A stretch of 53,828 nucleotides of DNA from an uncultured Roseateles sp. (GCA_946886855.1 CAMPJJ010000025.1:1-53828), one strand, 5' to 3'; counted from the first letter of the stretch, positions 8,037-17,819 are shown. Notes: generated by a model from the sequence alone, not told the origin. Translations and numbers: made by a program.

Positions 8037-8527
8037 GGATGCTCCTTGTGATCGGAAGGACATACGATTCGAAAGGCAGCTTGGATGCGCTCGGGATCCG
8101 CGGCGATGGCCACATGGACAACGATCAATTCGTCCAACGCTTCGGTGGGATGACTGGCGCATCGAATCGCGAAGTCGAACACCTCGCTCAGCGTTTCACC
8201 GTCGTGCCATGTGGTCATGACCAGAGAACTTTCCGGTACATCGGCGCCGTCTGACCTTGCGATGCTGGCCCAGTCGATCGCATCGTCCCAACTGCTCGCA
8301 GCCACGCCCCATGCCATCGCGTAAAGGCAACCCCCACCCACGAGCCAGTCACTGATTCGATTCTGTTGAGCTGCGGTCACGGGGAGGTCCGCCACGATGA
8401 CCGCGCGGAAGGGAGCACGTGGCGCAAGCGTCGGGGGCGCCTCGTCAGGATCGACGTGGTGGTAGATCGGCAATCGAGCATCAATCGGACCTTCGCGCAT
8501 GTGAATCGCCGTTTCGCGCTGTTTCAT
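8033..8527 (-). CDS. DUF7684-like protein
   Basis: This is a protein of about 164 residues with no signal peptide. The block GCLYAMAWGVAASSWDDAID followed by SLVMTTWHDGETLSEVFDF matches what I remember of DUF7684, a family of unknown function. The start is uncertain: methionines at 8527 and 8500 are both possible and neither has a good ribosome-binding site. The stop overlaps the start of the LprI-like gene by four bases, so the pair forms a coupled unit. It is divergent from the small secreted protein at 8592, with 64 bases between the two starts. Confidence 0.65.
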   Translation of the reverse strand: MKQRETAIHMREGPIDARLPIYHHVDPDEAPPTLAPRAPFRAVIVADLPVTAAQQNRISDWLVGGGCLYAMAWGVAASSWDDAIDWASIARSDGADVPESSLVMTTWHDGETLSEVFDFAIRCASHPTEALDELIVVHVAIAADPERIQAAFRIVCPSDHKEHP

Positions 8528-8591
8528 TTCTGCTGAGTTTGCGATGACCTTCGACGTCGGCACATCGCTTCGCTCCGCGTCCAATGGTGAC

Positions 8592-9035
8592 ATGTCCCTG
8601 TTCAAGTCCGCCGTCGCACTGCTCCTGGCCTACGCTGACTTCCAGGCTTGCGCCGCGCCCGCGCCCTTCAGTTGCCCCGCCGAATGGGCCTCCACCAAGC
8701 AGGAGGCCGCAGAAGTGCCTGAGGGGCTCACGGCCTCGCGCGAAGTGCCTCAAGCGAAGCACGACCTCGGCGGTTTCCGCATCAACCAAGGTCCCATCGA
8801 GGAGCATCAAGGCGCGATCTACGACGACGTGAGAACGCAGCGGGACGCCAAGGGTGGCGTGACCGAAACGCTGATCTGGAATGTCGCCGCGCTGGATCGC
8901 CCGCTCGCGATCTGCAGCGACACAGGCACGCGGCTCGTTCTCACGCGTCCGCTGACTGGCGATGCCCAGTGCACGGCCATCATGCGCAAGGAACCCGGCG
9001 CCATGATGACCATCCGTTCGGTCAACTGCCGCTGA
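8592..9035 (+). CDS. Small secreted protein, possibly STY0301-like
   Basis: This is a 147-residue protein with a short signal peptide (MSLFKSAVALLLAYADFQACA) and a mature part containing three cysteines: in FSCPAEW, in LAICSD and in DAQCTA, with a final one in SVNC. The pattern of a W-N-x-x-x-L-D-R-P block followed by C-x-x-T-x-x-x-L resembles STY0301-type periplasmic proteins, but I am not sure of the match. The function is unknown. The start at 8592 gives the signal peptide; the upstream ATG at 8544 would bury it. It converges on nagZ with only 18 bases between stop codons. Confidence 0.6.
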   Translation: MSLFKSAVALLLAYADFQACAAPAPFSCPAEWASTKQEAAEVPEGLTASREVPQAKHDLGGFRINQGPIEEHQGAIYDDVRTQRDAKGGVTETLIWNVAALDRPLAICSDTGTRLVLTRPLTGDAQCTAIMRKEPGAMMTIRSVNCR

Positions 9036-9053
9036 GCGGCACGTCGACAGTCT

Positions 9054-10139
9054 TCACGGCAGGCGCGCCAGCGCCTCCAGATACCGCGGCGCCAGCATCA
9101 GCTCATCCCAGGTCAGCGGCGCCGACTGCGGCACCAGCGCCGCGCGACGCGCTTCGCTGTCGATCGCCGGCGTCCAGGTACCCTTCGCTTGCGCGTCGGC
9201 AAGACCGTCGAGGAGCTCGTCGATCGCGCGGCCGCCCTGCTCCAGGCTCTGGTTGCACAGCAGCACCAGGTCGCAGCCCGCCCCCAGGGCCGCGAGCGCC
9301 GCCTCGGTGTAGCCCACCGGACGGCCCTCGATCACACGCGCCGCGGCCATGCCGAGGTCGTCGCTGAACACCGCGCCGGCGAAGCCCAGGCGGTCGCGCA
9401 GGATGTCCTGCAGCCAGCGCTGACTGAAGCCCGCCGGCCGGCTGTCCACCTTGCGGTAGACCACGTGCGCCGGCATCACCGCCGACAGGCTCAGGCTCAG
9501 CCATTCGAACGGCCGCACGTCCTCGGCCAGGATCGCCTTCAGCGAGCGCGTGTCCACCGGCACGCCCACATGCGAATCGACGCTCACTGCGCCGTGTCCG
9601 GGGAAGTGCTTGCCGCAGCTCGCCATGCCCGCCAGGGCCAGGCCTTGCATCAGGCTCTGCGCCAGCAGGCTCACCACGCGCGGATCGCTGTGGAAACTGC
9701 GCGATCCGATCACGGGACTGATCGACTGACGCCCCTCGTCCTGGTGGTCCAGGTCGAGCACCGGCGTGAAGCTCATGTCGACGCCGCAGGCCCGCAGTTC
9801 CAGCGCCAGCACCAGGCCGGTCGCCGTCGCGGCCTGGATCGCCCGCATCGCGTCGTCCATCCACAGCTCGCCGAGCGCGCGCATCGCCGGCAGCGCGGTG
9901 AAACCGTCCGTGCGGAAGCGCTGCACACGGCCGCCTTCCTGGTCCACCGCGATCAGCAGGTCGGGGCGGATGGACTTCGCCTCGGCGCACAGCGAGGTCA
10001 GCTGCGCGCGGTGCTCGAAATGGCGCGCGAACAGGATCATCCCGCCCGTCAGCGGATGCGCCAGCCGGCGGCGGTCGTCCGCCGTCAGCGTCGTCCCGGC
10101 GATGTCCAGGATCACGGGCGAATGCAGATGCTCGGTCAT
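9054..10139 (-). CDS. nagZ: Beta-N-acetylhexosaminidase NagZ
   Basis: This 361-residue cytoplasmic enzyme of glycoside hydrolase family 3 removes N-acetylglucosamine from anhydro-muropeptides during peptidoglycan recycling. Visible motifs are VDQEGGRVQR (about residues 65-74), KHFPGHG (177-183), the flexible catalytic loop SVDSHVGVPV with its general-acid histidine near 190, and the nucleophile aspartate in FSDDLGM (about 260). The length is close to that of NagZ enzymes. It is the last gene of the lepA-to-nagZ run; a 73-base spacer separates it from acpS. In organisms with AmpR/AmpC its product signals beta-lactamase induction, but no ampC is seen here. Confidence 0.95.
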   Translation of the reverse strand: MTEHLHSPVILDIAGTTLTADDRRRLAHPLTGGMILFARHFEHRAQLTSLCAEAKSIRPDLLIAVDQEGGRVQRFRTDGFTALPAMRALGELWMDDAMRAIQAATATGLVLALELRACGVDMSFTPVLDLDHQDEGRQSISPVIGSRSFHSDPRVVSLLAQSLMQGLALAGMASCGKHFPGHGAVSVDSHVGVPVDTRSLKAILAEDVRPFEWLSLSLSAVMPAHVVYRKVDSRPAGFSQRWLQDILRDRLGFAGAVFSDDLGMAAARVIEGRPVGYTEAALAALGAGCDLVLLCNQSLEQGGRAIDELLDGLADAQAKGTWTPAIDSEARRAALVPQSAPLTWDELMLAPRYLEALARLP

Positions 10140-10212
10140 TGACTGTCTCTCTCGTTGGTCGCGCGCCTTCGCACGGTCAGGCACATTCAGGCGCGTTCAG
10201 ATGTCGTTGGAT

Positions 10213-10608
10213 TCATTCCCGGGTCTCTACGACGACGAACGCCGTCGCATAGTCGGTCTCGTCGCTCACGCTGACATGCGCGCTCAGGCCCTTGGCCTCG
10301 AACCACTCGGCCAGCGCACCGTTCAGCTGGATCCCCGGCTTGCCGCTGCGCGCCTTGACGATCTCGCAGGCGCGCCAGGTCATGGGCATCCGCATGCCCA
10401 TGCCGATCGCCTTCGAGAACGCCTCCTTGGCCGAGAACCGCGTCGCCAGGTACGCGATGCCCCGCGCCTCGACCTTGGCGTACCGCTCGCGGAACACCTC
10501 GATCTCGTGCGGGCCCAGCACCTTCTCGGCAAAGCGCACGCCGCGCCGTTGGAAGGTCTCCCGGATGCGCCGGATGTCGCAGACGTCCGTGCCGATGCCG
10601 TAAATCAT
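10213..10608 (-). CDS. acpS: Holo-[acyl-carrier-protein] synthase
   Basis: This 131-residue enzyme transfers the 4'-phosphopantetheine arm from CoA to apo-acyl-carrier protein. The N-terminal [14 protein letters not shown] carries the magnesium-binding aspartate, and [15 protein letters not shown] (about residues 58-72) is the second signature, with its glutamate and lysine. The length is normal. It is next to pdxJ, as in most proteobacteria, and separated from it by 70 bases. Its substrate AcpP is encoded in the same window at 21431. Confidence 0.95.
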   Translation of the reverse strand: MIYGIGTDVCDIRRIRETFQRRGVRFAEKVLGPHEIEVFRERYAKVEARGIAYLATRFSAKEAFSKAIGMGMRMPMTWRACEIVKARSGKPGIQLNGALAEWFEAKGLSAHVSVSDETDYATAFVVVETRE

Positions 10609-10678
10609 CGCGACCCTTTCATGCGCAGCGCGTGCGCGCTTGGTGCCCGCCGTGTGGACGTTGCGTGCAGAAGTGCAA

Positions 10679-11461
10679 TCAGACGTAGGCGCGCTGGATG
10701 CAGCGCTGGTAGTCGCGCACCGCCTCGGTGTAGCCGAGCTCCAGCGCGTCCGCGATCAACGCATGGCCGATCGACACCTCCGACACCCCGGGCACCTCGC
10801 GCAGGAATCGCGTCAGGTTGTCGCGGTTCAGGTCGTGGCCGGCGTTGATGCCCAGGCCCTGGGCCAGCGCGGCGCGCGCCGTGGCGGCGAAGGCCGCGGC
10901 CACCTCGGCCTCGCGCGGCGTGCCGAAGGCGCTCGCCCAGGTCTCGGTGTAGAGCTCGATGCGGTCCGCGCCCACGGCGGCCACGTGCGCCATCGCCGCC
11001 GGCAGCGGATCCATGAACAGGCTCACCCGCACCCCCAGCGACTTGCACTCGGCGATCATCGGACGCAGGCGTTCGGCATCGGCCGGCAGGTTCCAGCCGT
11101 GGTCGGAGGTGAACTGGTCCTCGCTGTCCGGCACGAAGGTCGCCTGATGCGGCCGCGTCTCCCGGATGAAGTCCATCAGGTTCTGCGTCGGGTTGCCCTC
11201 GATGTTGTACTCGGCCTGCGGCCAGGCCTTCATCAGGGCGGCGAGCTCGCGCACGTCGTCGGCGCGGATGTGGCGCGCGTCGGGCCGCGGATGCACCGTG
11301 ATGCCCTGCGCGCCGGCCTCCAGGCACAGCTGCGCCGCGCGCGTCACGCTGGGGATGCCCAGGTGCCGGGTGTTGCGCAGCAGCGCGACCTTGTTGACGT
11401 TGACCGAGAGCGCGCATCGCGCGTCGTGACGGCCGGATTCGGGAGCGATCAGCGGATTCAT
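10679..11461 (-). CDS. pdxJ: Pyridoxine 5'-phosphate synthase
   Basis: This 260-residue TIM-barrel enzyme condenses 1-deoxyxylulose 5-phosphate with 3-amino-2-oxopropyl phosphate to give pyridoxine 5'-phosphate. The signatures are [15 protein letters not shown] at the start, [13 protein letters not shown] (about residues 51-63), FMDP in the middle, and [13 protein letters not shown] near the C-terminus, with its catalytic histidine. The ATG overlaps the recO stop by four bases, which fixes this start and indicates translational coupling. The recO-pdxJ-acpS order is the classical one. Confidence 0.95.
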   Translation of the reverse strand: MNPLIAPESGRHDARCALSVNVNKVALLRNTRHLGIPSVTRAAQLCLEAGAQGITVHPRPDARHIRADDVRELAALMKAWPQAEYNIEGNPTQNLMDFIRETRPHQATFVPDSEDQFTSDHGWNLPADAERLRPMIAECKSLGVRVSLFMDPLPAAMAHVAAVGADRIELYTETWASAFGTPREAEVAAAFAATARAALAQGLGINAGHDLNRDNLTRFLREVPGVSEVSIGHALIADALELGYTEAVRDYQRCIQRAYV

Positions 11462-12234
11462 GTGAGCAGCTTCTGGACGTCGAGCAGCACTTGCCGCGTC
11501 CGCAATGGACGATGCCCCAGATGATAGTGAAGCAAGGCGCGCGACAAGGGCTTCAACGCCGGCCCCGCGAGTTCGCAGGCCTGTTGCAGCGCCGCCTGGC
11601 TCCCATGCAGCAGCGCCGCCTGGAGCTGGATGAAGGCCTGACCCGTCAGCTGCGGTGCATCGTGGGTGGGCACGATCACGCCGGATTCGGGCGCGAGCAT
11701 GTAGGGCCGCTCCGGATCGAGCGGCGCCTGCGTCGTCGACAGCACGCTCAGGTCGGGCAGCAGGCCGCAGATCGCCAGCATCTTCAGCTCGAAGGCGCGC
11801 AGCGCCGCCTGCGCGTCGTCCACCGACCGCAGTTGCGGCAGCAAGGCCGCGTAGGCGTCGAACAGCTCCGGTTGCGCGTCCTGGCGCGGCAGGAACTTCA
11901 GCAGCAGCTCGTTGACGTAGTAGCCGCTGAACAGCGCGGCACCGCTGGGCAGCGTCTGCCCGCCGACCCATTCCGCGCCGCGCAGCGACTGCACCTCGGC
12001 CGCGCCGTCCTCGTTCATCTTCGACGGCCTGGACAGCGTCACCTGCAGACGCAGGAAGGGCAGCAGCACCGATCGCAGCTGGGAATACGGCCGCTTCGCG
12101 CCCTTCGCGACCACCGCCAGCCGGCCGTGCTCCCGGCTGAACAGGTCCAGCACGAGGCTGGTCTCGCTCCAGTCGTAGTGATGCAAAACAAAAGCCGCCT
12201 GCGTCGCGGGCGGCTTCGGGGCGCGTGTGGCCAT
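11458..12234 (-). CDS. recO: DNA repair protein RecO
   Basis: This 258-residue protein loads RecA with RecF/RecR at single-strand gaps. The N-terminal OB-fold begins with AAFVLHHYDWSETSLVLDLF (about residues 13-32), and GRLAVVAKGAKR follows as usual. The C-terminal helical region ends in HYHLGHRPLRTRQVLLDVQ. The family zinc-finger cysteines are largely missing, as is common in betaproteobacterial RecO. Codons 7-17 coincide with a perfect hairpin and U-tract (12185-12216), described separately. The start is the ATG at 12234, 61 bases after the era stop. Confidence 0.92.
   Translation of the reverse strand: MATRAPKPPATQAAFVLHHYDWSETSLVLDLFSREHGRLAVVAKGAKRPYSQLRSVLLPFLRLQVTLSRPSKMNEDGAAEVQSLRGAEWVGGQTLPSGAALFSGYYVNELLLKFLPRQDAQPELFDAYAALLPQLRSVDDAQAALRAFELKMLAICGLLPDLSVLSTTQAPLDPERPYMLAPESGVIVPTHDAPQLTGQAFIQLQAALLHGSQAALQQACELAGPALKPLSRALLHYHLGHRPLRTRQVLLDVQKLLT
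12185..12216 (-). terminator. Intrinsic-terminator-like hairpin inside the start of recO
   Basis: Read on the minus strand, AAGCCGCC and GGCGGCTT form a perfect 8-base-pair stem around a 9-base loop, followed directly by TTTTGTTTT. All the elements of a Rho-independent terminator are present, but within codons 7-17 of recO. Position is seen directly; the effect on transcription is inferred. Confidence 0.6.
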
Positions 12235-12238
12235 GACT

Positions 12239-12278
12239 GATGTCTGCCGATGTCTGCCGATGTCCGGGGATGTCCTCA
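12239..12278. repeat. Four 10-base units beginning gatgtc, between recO and era
   Basis: The units are gatgtctgcc, gatgtctgcc, gatgtccggg and gatgtcctca in head-to-tail order. They fill most of the 61-base spacer between the era stop and the recO start. On the transcribed strand they place several GGCAGACATC copies ahead of recO. Confidence 0.8.
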
Positions 12279-12295
12279 GCGACCGCGCCGGCGGA

Positions 12296-13453
12296 TCACT
12301 CGTAGCCGTAGCTTCTGAGATGCTCTTCGGAATCGGCCCAGCCGGACCGCACCTTCACCCAGAGCTCCAGGAACACGCGCGCGTCCCACAGCTTCTCGAG
12401 TTCCTGGCGGGTCTCGGAACCGATGCGCTTCAGGCGCTCGCCGCCCTGGCCGATGATCATGCCCTTCTGGGCGTCGCGCTCGACCACGATGGTCGCGGCG
12501 ATGCGGCGCAGGTTGCCCTCCTCTTCCCAGCGGTCGATGATCACCGTGGCTTCGTAGGGCAGTTCGTCGCCGGTCAGGCGGAAGAGCTTCTCGCGGATCA
12601 TCTCCGCGGCCATGAACTTCTCGCTGCGGTCGGTCAGCGCGTCTTCCTCGTAGAACCATTCCTGGCTCGGGAGGTAGGGCTTCAGGATCTGGAACAGGCG
12701 CTGCACGTCCGAGTCCTTCTTCGCCGACAGCGGCACGAACTCGGTGAAGTTGCGGCGCTCCTGCATGCTCTTGAGCCAGGGCATCATCTCGGCGCGGCGC
12801 GTCACCGCGTCCAGCTTGTTGGCGATCAGCACGACCGGCTTGTTCTGCGGCAGCAGCGACAGCACCTTCGCATCGTCCAGGCCGAAGCGGCCCGCCTCGA
12901 CGACGAAGAGCACCAGGTCCACGTCCGCCAGCACGCCCTGGACCGTGCGGTTCAGGTTGCGGTTCAAGGCGCTGCTGTGCTTGGTCTGGAAGCCGGGGGT
13001 GTCGACGAAGACGAACTGCGCCTCGTCGACGGTGCGCACGCCGGTGATCCGGTGACGCGTGGTCTGCGCCTTCTTCGACGTGATCGAGACCTTCTGGCCG
13101 ACCAGCGCGTTCAGCAGCGTCGACTTGCCGACGTTGGGCCGACCGACGATCGCGATCAGGCCGCAGCGCAGGTCGCCCTCGTACGGCATCGCGCCGATGC
13201 CGCCTTGCACCTCGGGCAGCCCCTCGCCGGCGTCGTCCTCGTCGAGGGCGTCGTCCGCATCGACCTCATCGCCCTCGTCGAGTTCGTCGTGGGCGCTCGC
13301 GTCGGCGTCGTGGTCCAGCGGCGCTTCAGCGTCGTGCGGCGTGGCGGGGTCGTGCGGGGCGTTCAGATCGGGATCCTCGGAAACAGGGGCATCAGAAAGG
13401 GAAACAGGCGGGGACGCCGGCTTCGGCGTCCTCGGGGGGGTCGGTGCATTCAT
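12296..13453 (-). CDS. era: GTPase Era with a long acidic N-terminal extension
   Basis: This 385-residue protein acts in 16S rRNA maturation and 30S assembly. From about residue 96 it is an ordinary Era: G1 loop [10 protein letters not shown]3 DTPGF, G4 NKLD, and a C-terminal KH domain with [15 protein letters not shown]. The first 88 residues are extra. They start proline-rich and become strongly acidic, with 15 of residues 51-78 being Asp or Glu. The upstream ATG at 13453 has a GGAG at good spacing and lies 13 bases after rnc; an internal ATG at 13189 would give a normal-length Era but lacks a close ribosome-binding site. Rnc and Era are a classical pair. Confidence 0.93.
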   Translation of the reverse strand: MNAPTPPRTPKPASPPVSLSDAPVSEDPDLNAPHDPATPHDAEAPLDHDADASAHDELDEGDEVDADDALDEDDAGEGLPEVQGGIGAMPYEGDLRCGLIAIVGRPNVGKSTLLNALVGQKVSITSKKAQTTRHRITGVRTVDEAQFVFVDTPGFQTKHSSALNRNLNRTVQGVLADVDLVLFVVEAGRFGLDDAKVLSLLPQNKPVVLIANKLDAVTRRAEMMPWLKSMQERRNFTEFVPLSAKKDSDVQRLFQILKPYLPSQEWFYEEDALTDRSEKFMAAEMIREKLFRLTGDELPYEATVIIDRWEEEGNLRRIAATIVVERDAQKGMIIGQGGERLKRIGSETRQELEKLWDARVFLELWVKVRSGWADSEEHLRSYGYE

Positions 13454-13466
13454 CGCGGGCTCCGCG

Positions 13467-14174
13467 TCAGTCGCGCAGGCCGGTACCCGGTCGATCGCCG
13501 GCCAGGAGCTCTTCCAGCACCTGCCGGGCCGCCTCCTGCTCGGCGATCCGGCGCGAACGGCCCTCGCCGCGGCGCGACAGCGTCAGCGCGGGCACTTCGC
13601 ATTCGACGGTGAAAGTCTGCGCGTGGGCCTGGCCCCGCGTCTCGGCGATGCGGTAGGTCGGCACCGGCAGCTTGCGCGCCTGCAGCCATTCCTGCAGCGC
13701 GGTCTTCGAATCCTTGGCCCACTGCTCGATGCCGCTCGCGGCGATGGTCTCGCCCAGCAGCCCGCGCACGATCTCGCGCGCGGCCTCGTAGCCGCCGTCC
13801 AGGAACGCGGCGCCGATCACGGCCTCCAGCGCGTCCGCCAGGATCGACGGCCGCTGGCCGCCGCCGCCGCGGGCTTCGCCTTCGCTCATCCGCAGCGCCT
13901 CGGGCATCTGCAGCGTCAGGGCGAGCCGGTGCAGGCTGTCCTCGCGCACCAGGTGCGCGCGGATGCGCGTCAGGTCGCCCTCGTCCGAACCGGCGAAGCG
14001 GTCGAACAGCAGCGCCGACACCGTCAGGTTGAGCACCGCGTCGCCGAGGAATTCCAGGCGTTCGTTGTGCTGCTGGCCGAAGCTGCGATGCGTCAGCGCG
14101 CGCTGCAGCAGACCCGGCTGCGTGAAGCGGTAGCCTAGGCGTTGCTGGAGGGCGTCGAGCGCTTGCGGGGTCAT
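13467..14174 (-). CDS. rnc: Ribonuclease III
   Basis: This 235-residue double-strand-specific endoribonuclease processes rRNA precursors and structured mRNAs. The signature [14 protein letters not shown] (about residues 37-50) holds the catalytic acidic residues, and [13 protein letters not shown] carries the later ones. Residues 160-230 form the double-stranded-RNA-binding domain, from [15 protein letters not shown] to [21 protein letters not shown]. The length is slightly above that of the E. coli enzyme. It sits directly upstream of era (13 bases), as in most proteobacteria, and may control its own operon by cleaving the leader, which is known in E. coli but not testable here. Confidence 0.96.
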   Translation of the reverse strand: MTPQALDALQQRLGYRFTQPGLLQRALTHRSFGQQHNERLEFLGDAVLNLTVSALLFDRFAGSDEGDLTRIRAHLVREDSLHRLALTLQMPEALRMSEGEARGGGGQRPSILADALEAVIGAAFLDGGYEAAREIVRGLLGETIAASGIEQWAKDSKTALQEWLQARKLPVPTYRIAETRGQAHAQTFTVECEVPALTLSRRGEGRSRRIAEQEAARQVLEELLAGDRPGTGLRD

Positions 14175-14237
14175 GGCCGGAGGTCGATGGGTGTCGATGG
14201 GTCGGGAAGTTGCGGTCAGGGTCCCGTGGTCAGGAGG

Positions 14238-14594
14238 TCAGCGGGACTCGCCTTTGTACTTGATCACCAGGAACACCGGCCCGAACAAGGGCACTTCCTT
14301 GTCGTAGGCGAAGCTGATCTTCACCTTGTCGTCGACCTTGGTGATGACCAGGTCCTTGGGCTCGATGCTGACGATCGAATACTCGATCTGCTTGGTGCGC
14401 TCGAACGAATCGCGCGCCGCCGGCACGGTGGGCGGGCTGTCCTTGGCGATCTTGTCGATCGCCCGCTGGATGGTGTAGTACTCCATCACCGTCGGCACCA
14501 CGCGCAGCAGGATCACCGACCCGCCGCCGATGATCACCGCCCAGAACAGCAGTCCCAGCAGGCTGATGCCCCGTTGAATCTTCCGTGCCCTCAT
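14238..14594 (-). CDS. DUF4845 family membrane-anchored protein
   Basis: This 118-residue protein has a basic start (MRARKIQRGISL), one hydrophobic helix (LLGLLFWAVIIGGGSVILL, about residues 13-31) and a small periplasmic domain ending FLVIKYKGESR. The arrangement and its place between lepB and rnc identify DUF4845, which is conserved at this locus across beta- and gammaproteobacteria. Its N-terminus resembles a type IV pilin-like leader, but there is no G/F cleavage motif. The function is unknown; the location suggests a link to protein export or its quality control. A GGAG lies a short distance before the ATG. Confidence 0.85.
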   Translation of the reverse strand: MRARKIQRGISLLGLLFWAVIIGGGSVILLRVVPTVMEYYTIQRAIDKIAKDSPPTVPAARDSFERTKQIEYSIVSIEPKDLVITKVDDKVKISFAYDKEVPLFGPVFLVIKYKGESR

Positions 14595-14689
14595 CACGTC
14601 TTGCTCCGGTGGTTGTCGTTGGCGAACAGAGTAGTCGATCGTCGACCGGCCGTGGTCGGACCGGTGTGTCAGTCGGTAGGAATCCGGCT

Positions 14690-15670
14690 TTACTGGATGC
14701 TGCCGATGCGCTTCAGGCTGCCGAAGTTCATCCACACCACGAAGGCCTTGCCCACGATGTTCTCATCCGGCACGAAGCCCCAGAACCGCGAGTCCTGCGA
14801 GTTGTCCCGGTTGTCGCCCATCATGAAGTAATGGCCGGCCGGCACCTTGCAGGTCACGCCTTCCAGCGTGTACTTGCAGTTCTCGTTGTACGGGAAGTCA
14901 TACATCTTGCCGATGCGGCCCTGCGGCTGCGCGTCCACCAGGATCTGGTGCTCGACCGGTCCCAGCTTCTCGGTGTAGCGCGAACGGAAGCGCATCGAGT
15001 TCGGATCCTCGTCGAAGAACTCGCCCTGCGCGACCGTCTCGACCTGCTTGCCGTTCACGTACAGCTTCTGGTTCAGGTAGGCGATCTCGTCGCCCGGCAG
15101 GCCGACGGCCCGCTTGATGTAGTCGATGCTGGGGTTCTGCGGATAGCGGAACACGACCACGTCGCCGCGCTGCACGTCGTTGTTGCTGATGATCTTCTTG
15201 TTGATCACCGGCAGGCGCACGCCGTAATGGAACTTGTTGACCAGGATCAGGTCGCCGATCAGCAGCGTCGGCACCATCGAGCCGGACGGGATCTTGAACG
15301 GCTCGAACATGAACGAGCGCAGCAGGAAGACGATCAGGATCACCGGGAACAGGCCGGCGGTCCAGTCCAGCCACCAGGGCTGGCGCAGGATCTCCTCGCG
15401 GGCGCCTTCGACGTCGCCGTCGACGCGCTGGATGCCCTGCGCGGCCAGCGACGCGCGGCGCTGTTCGTCGTTCTTCGCCAGTTGCGCCGCCGCGCGTTCG
15501 CGCGAGGGCTGGAAGTGGAAGCGCTCGGCCAGCCAGTACGCCAGCGTCACCGTCGTCAGGATCAGCAGCAGCAGCGAGAAGTTGCCGTTCCAGTAGCCCT
15601 GGTACCAGCCGCCCAGGTAGGCGATCAGGGTCACGTACAGCAACCCGGTCAGTGCGCTCATGGCTTTCAT
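14690..15670 (-). CDS. lepB: Signal peptidase I
   Basis: This 326-residue inner-membrane protease cleaves Sec and Tat signal peptides. Two N-terminal helices (about residues 5-22 and 30-48) flank a charged cytoplasmic loop, and a third hydrophobic stretch at 106-122 precedes the catalytic domain. The serine is in PSGSMVPTLLIGD (about residue 131) and the general-base lysine in DYIKRAVGLPGDE (about 186); GDNRDNSQDSRFWG is the conserved box E. The start at 15670 lies eight bases after the lepA stop; a second methionine at 15661 would also serve. LepA-lepB is the standard pair. Confidence 0.96.
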   Translation of the reverse strand: MKAMSALTGLLYVTLIAYLGGWYQGYWNGNFSLLLLILTTVTLAYWLAERFHFQPSRERAAAQLAKNDEQRRASLAAQGIQRVDGDVEGAREEILRQPWWLDWTAGLFPVILIVFLLRSFMFEPFKIPSGSMVPTLLIGDLILVNKFHYGVRLPVINKKIISNNDVQRGDVVVFRYPQNPSIDYIKRAVGLPGDEIAYLNQKLYVNGKQVETVAQGEFFDEDPNSMRFRSRYTEKLGPVEHQILVDAQPQGRIGKMYDFPYNENCKYTLEGVTCKVPAGHYFMMGDNRDNSQDSRFWGFVPDENIVGKAFVVWMNFGSLKRIGSIQ

Positions 15671-15678
15671 GCGGAGAC

Positions 15679-17487
<1,809 letters not shown>

Positions 17488-17628
17488 GGACTCGGACGGA
17501 GACCGCGCGGTACGTCCGCCACACCTCAGCGACGCTCGAGCGGCGCACGCTGATGCATGCTGAAACATGCGGGGGACGGTCGGTCGAGGCGGTGATGCAG
17601 GGCCCTTCGCGGGACCTGAACGGGACAT

Positions 17629-17662
17629 AAAAAAAAGGCACGTCTAAACGGTGACGCGCCTT
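17629..17662 (-). terminator. Rho-independent terminator upstream of lepA
   Basis: The minus strand shows AAGGCGCGTC, an 8-base loop and GACGTGCCTT, then a run of eight T ending at 17629. It should stop transcription coming from degQ or from the candidate small RNA, which implies that lepA has a promoter of its own between 17488 and 17628 or depends on read-through. Confidence 0.75.
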
Positions 17663-17692
17663 CCAACAAAACGTATGGCAACTGCTTGTTGG
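17629..17692 (-). ncRNA. Candidate small RNA: stem-loop plus abutting terminator
   Basis: On the minus strand two stem-loops abut. The first pairs CCAACAA with TTGTTGG (17686-17692 with 17663-17669, seven perfect pairs, 16-base loop). The second is a 10-pair stem (17653-17662 with 17635-17644, one G-U) ending in eight T. A promoter-like TTTCCA-16-TACAAT lies just upstream, with a start predicted near 17692, giving a product of roughly 63 bases. It could equally be the end of a longer leader. An 18-codon frame (MKAQQAVAIRFVGRRVTV) spans the same bases but begins inside the -10 element. Confidence 0.4.
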
Positions 17693-17698
17693 GCTTTC

Positions 17699-17726
17699 AT
17701 TGTAGCCAAAAGCCCCGCCCTGGAAA
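17699..17726 (-). promoter_or_regulatory. Candidate sigma70-type promoter for the small RNA
   Basis: On the minus strand TTTCCA (17721-17726) and TACAAT (17699-17704) are separated by 16 bases. The -10 matches TATAAT in five of six positions and the -35 matches TTGACA in four of six. The predicted start, near 17692, falls at the first base pair of the first stem-loop. Confidence 0.35.
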
Positions 17727-17774
17727 CCGCATGGATGCGAGCTTCTCGCGCGTTGCCCTTCGCCAACAGCGATT

Positions 17775-17819
17775 TTGTACACAGGTTATCCACAAAACGC
17801 GGGGACATCCTGTGGATCG
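17775..17819. promoter_or_regulatory. Cluster of DnaA-box-like 9-mers
   Basis: TTATCCACA at 17786-17794 is a perfect match to the DnaA-box consensus TTATNCACA. TTGTACACA at 17775-17783 has one mismatch, and TGTGGATCG at 17811-17819 is an inverted copy with two mismatches. Three such sites within 45 bases of a GC-rich genome are unlikely by chance, but binding is not shown. No dnaA, dnaN or partition gene is near, so this is not offered as an origin. Confidence 0.4.

Noticed and set aside
17488..17628. N-terminal extension of LepA from an in-frame ATG at 17628.
   Set aside because: The added residues are unlike any LepA, while the start at 17487 gives the canonical N-terminus.
17775..17819. 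Replication origin.
   Set aside because: Only three DnaA-like sites, no DNA-unwinding element that I can see, and no dnaA, dnaN, gyrB, parA or parB nearby.
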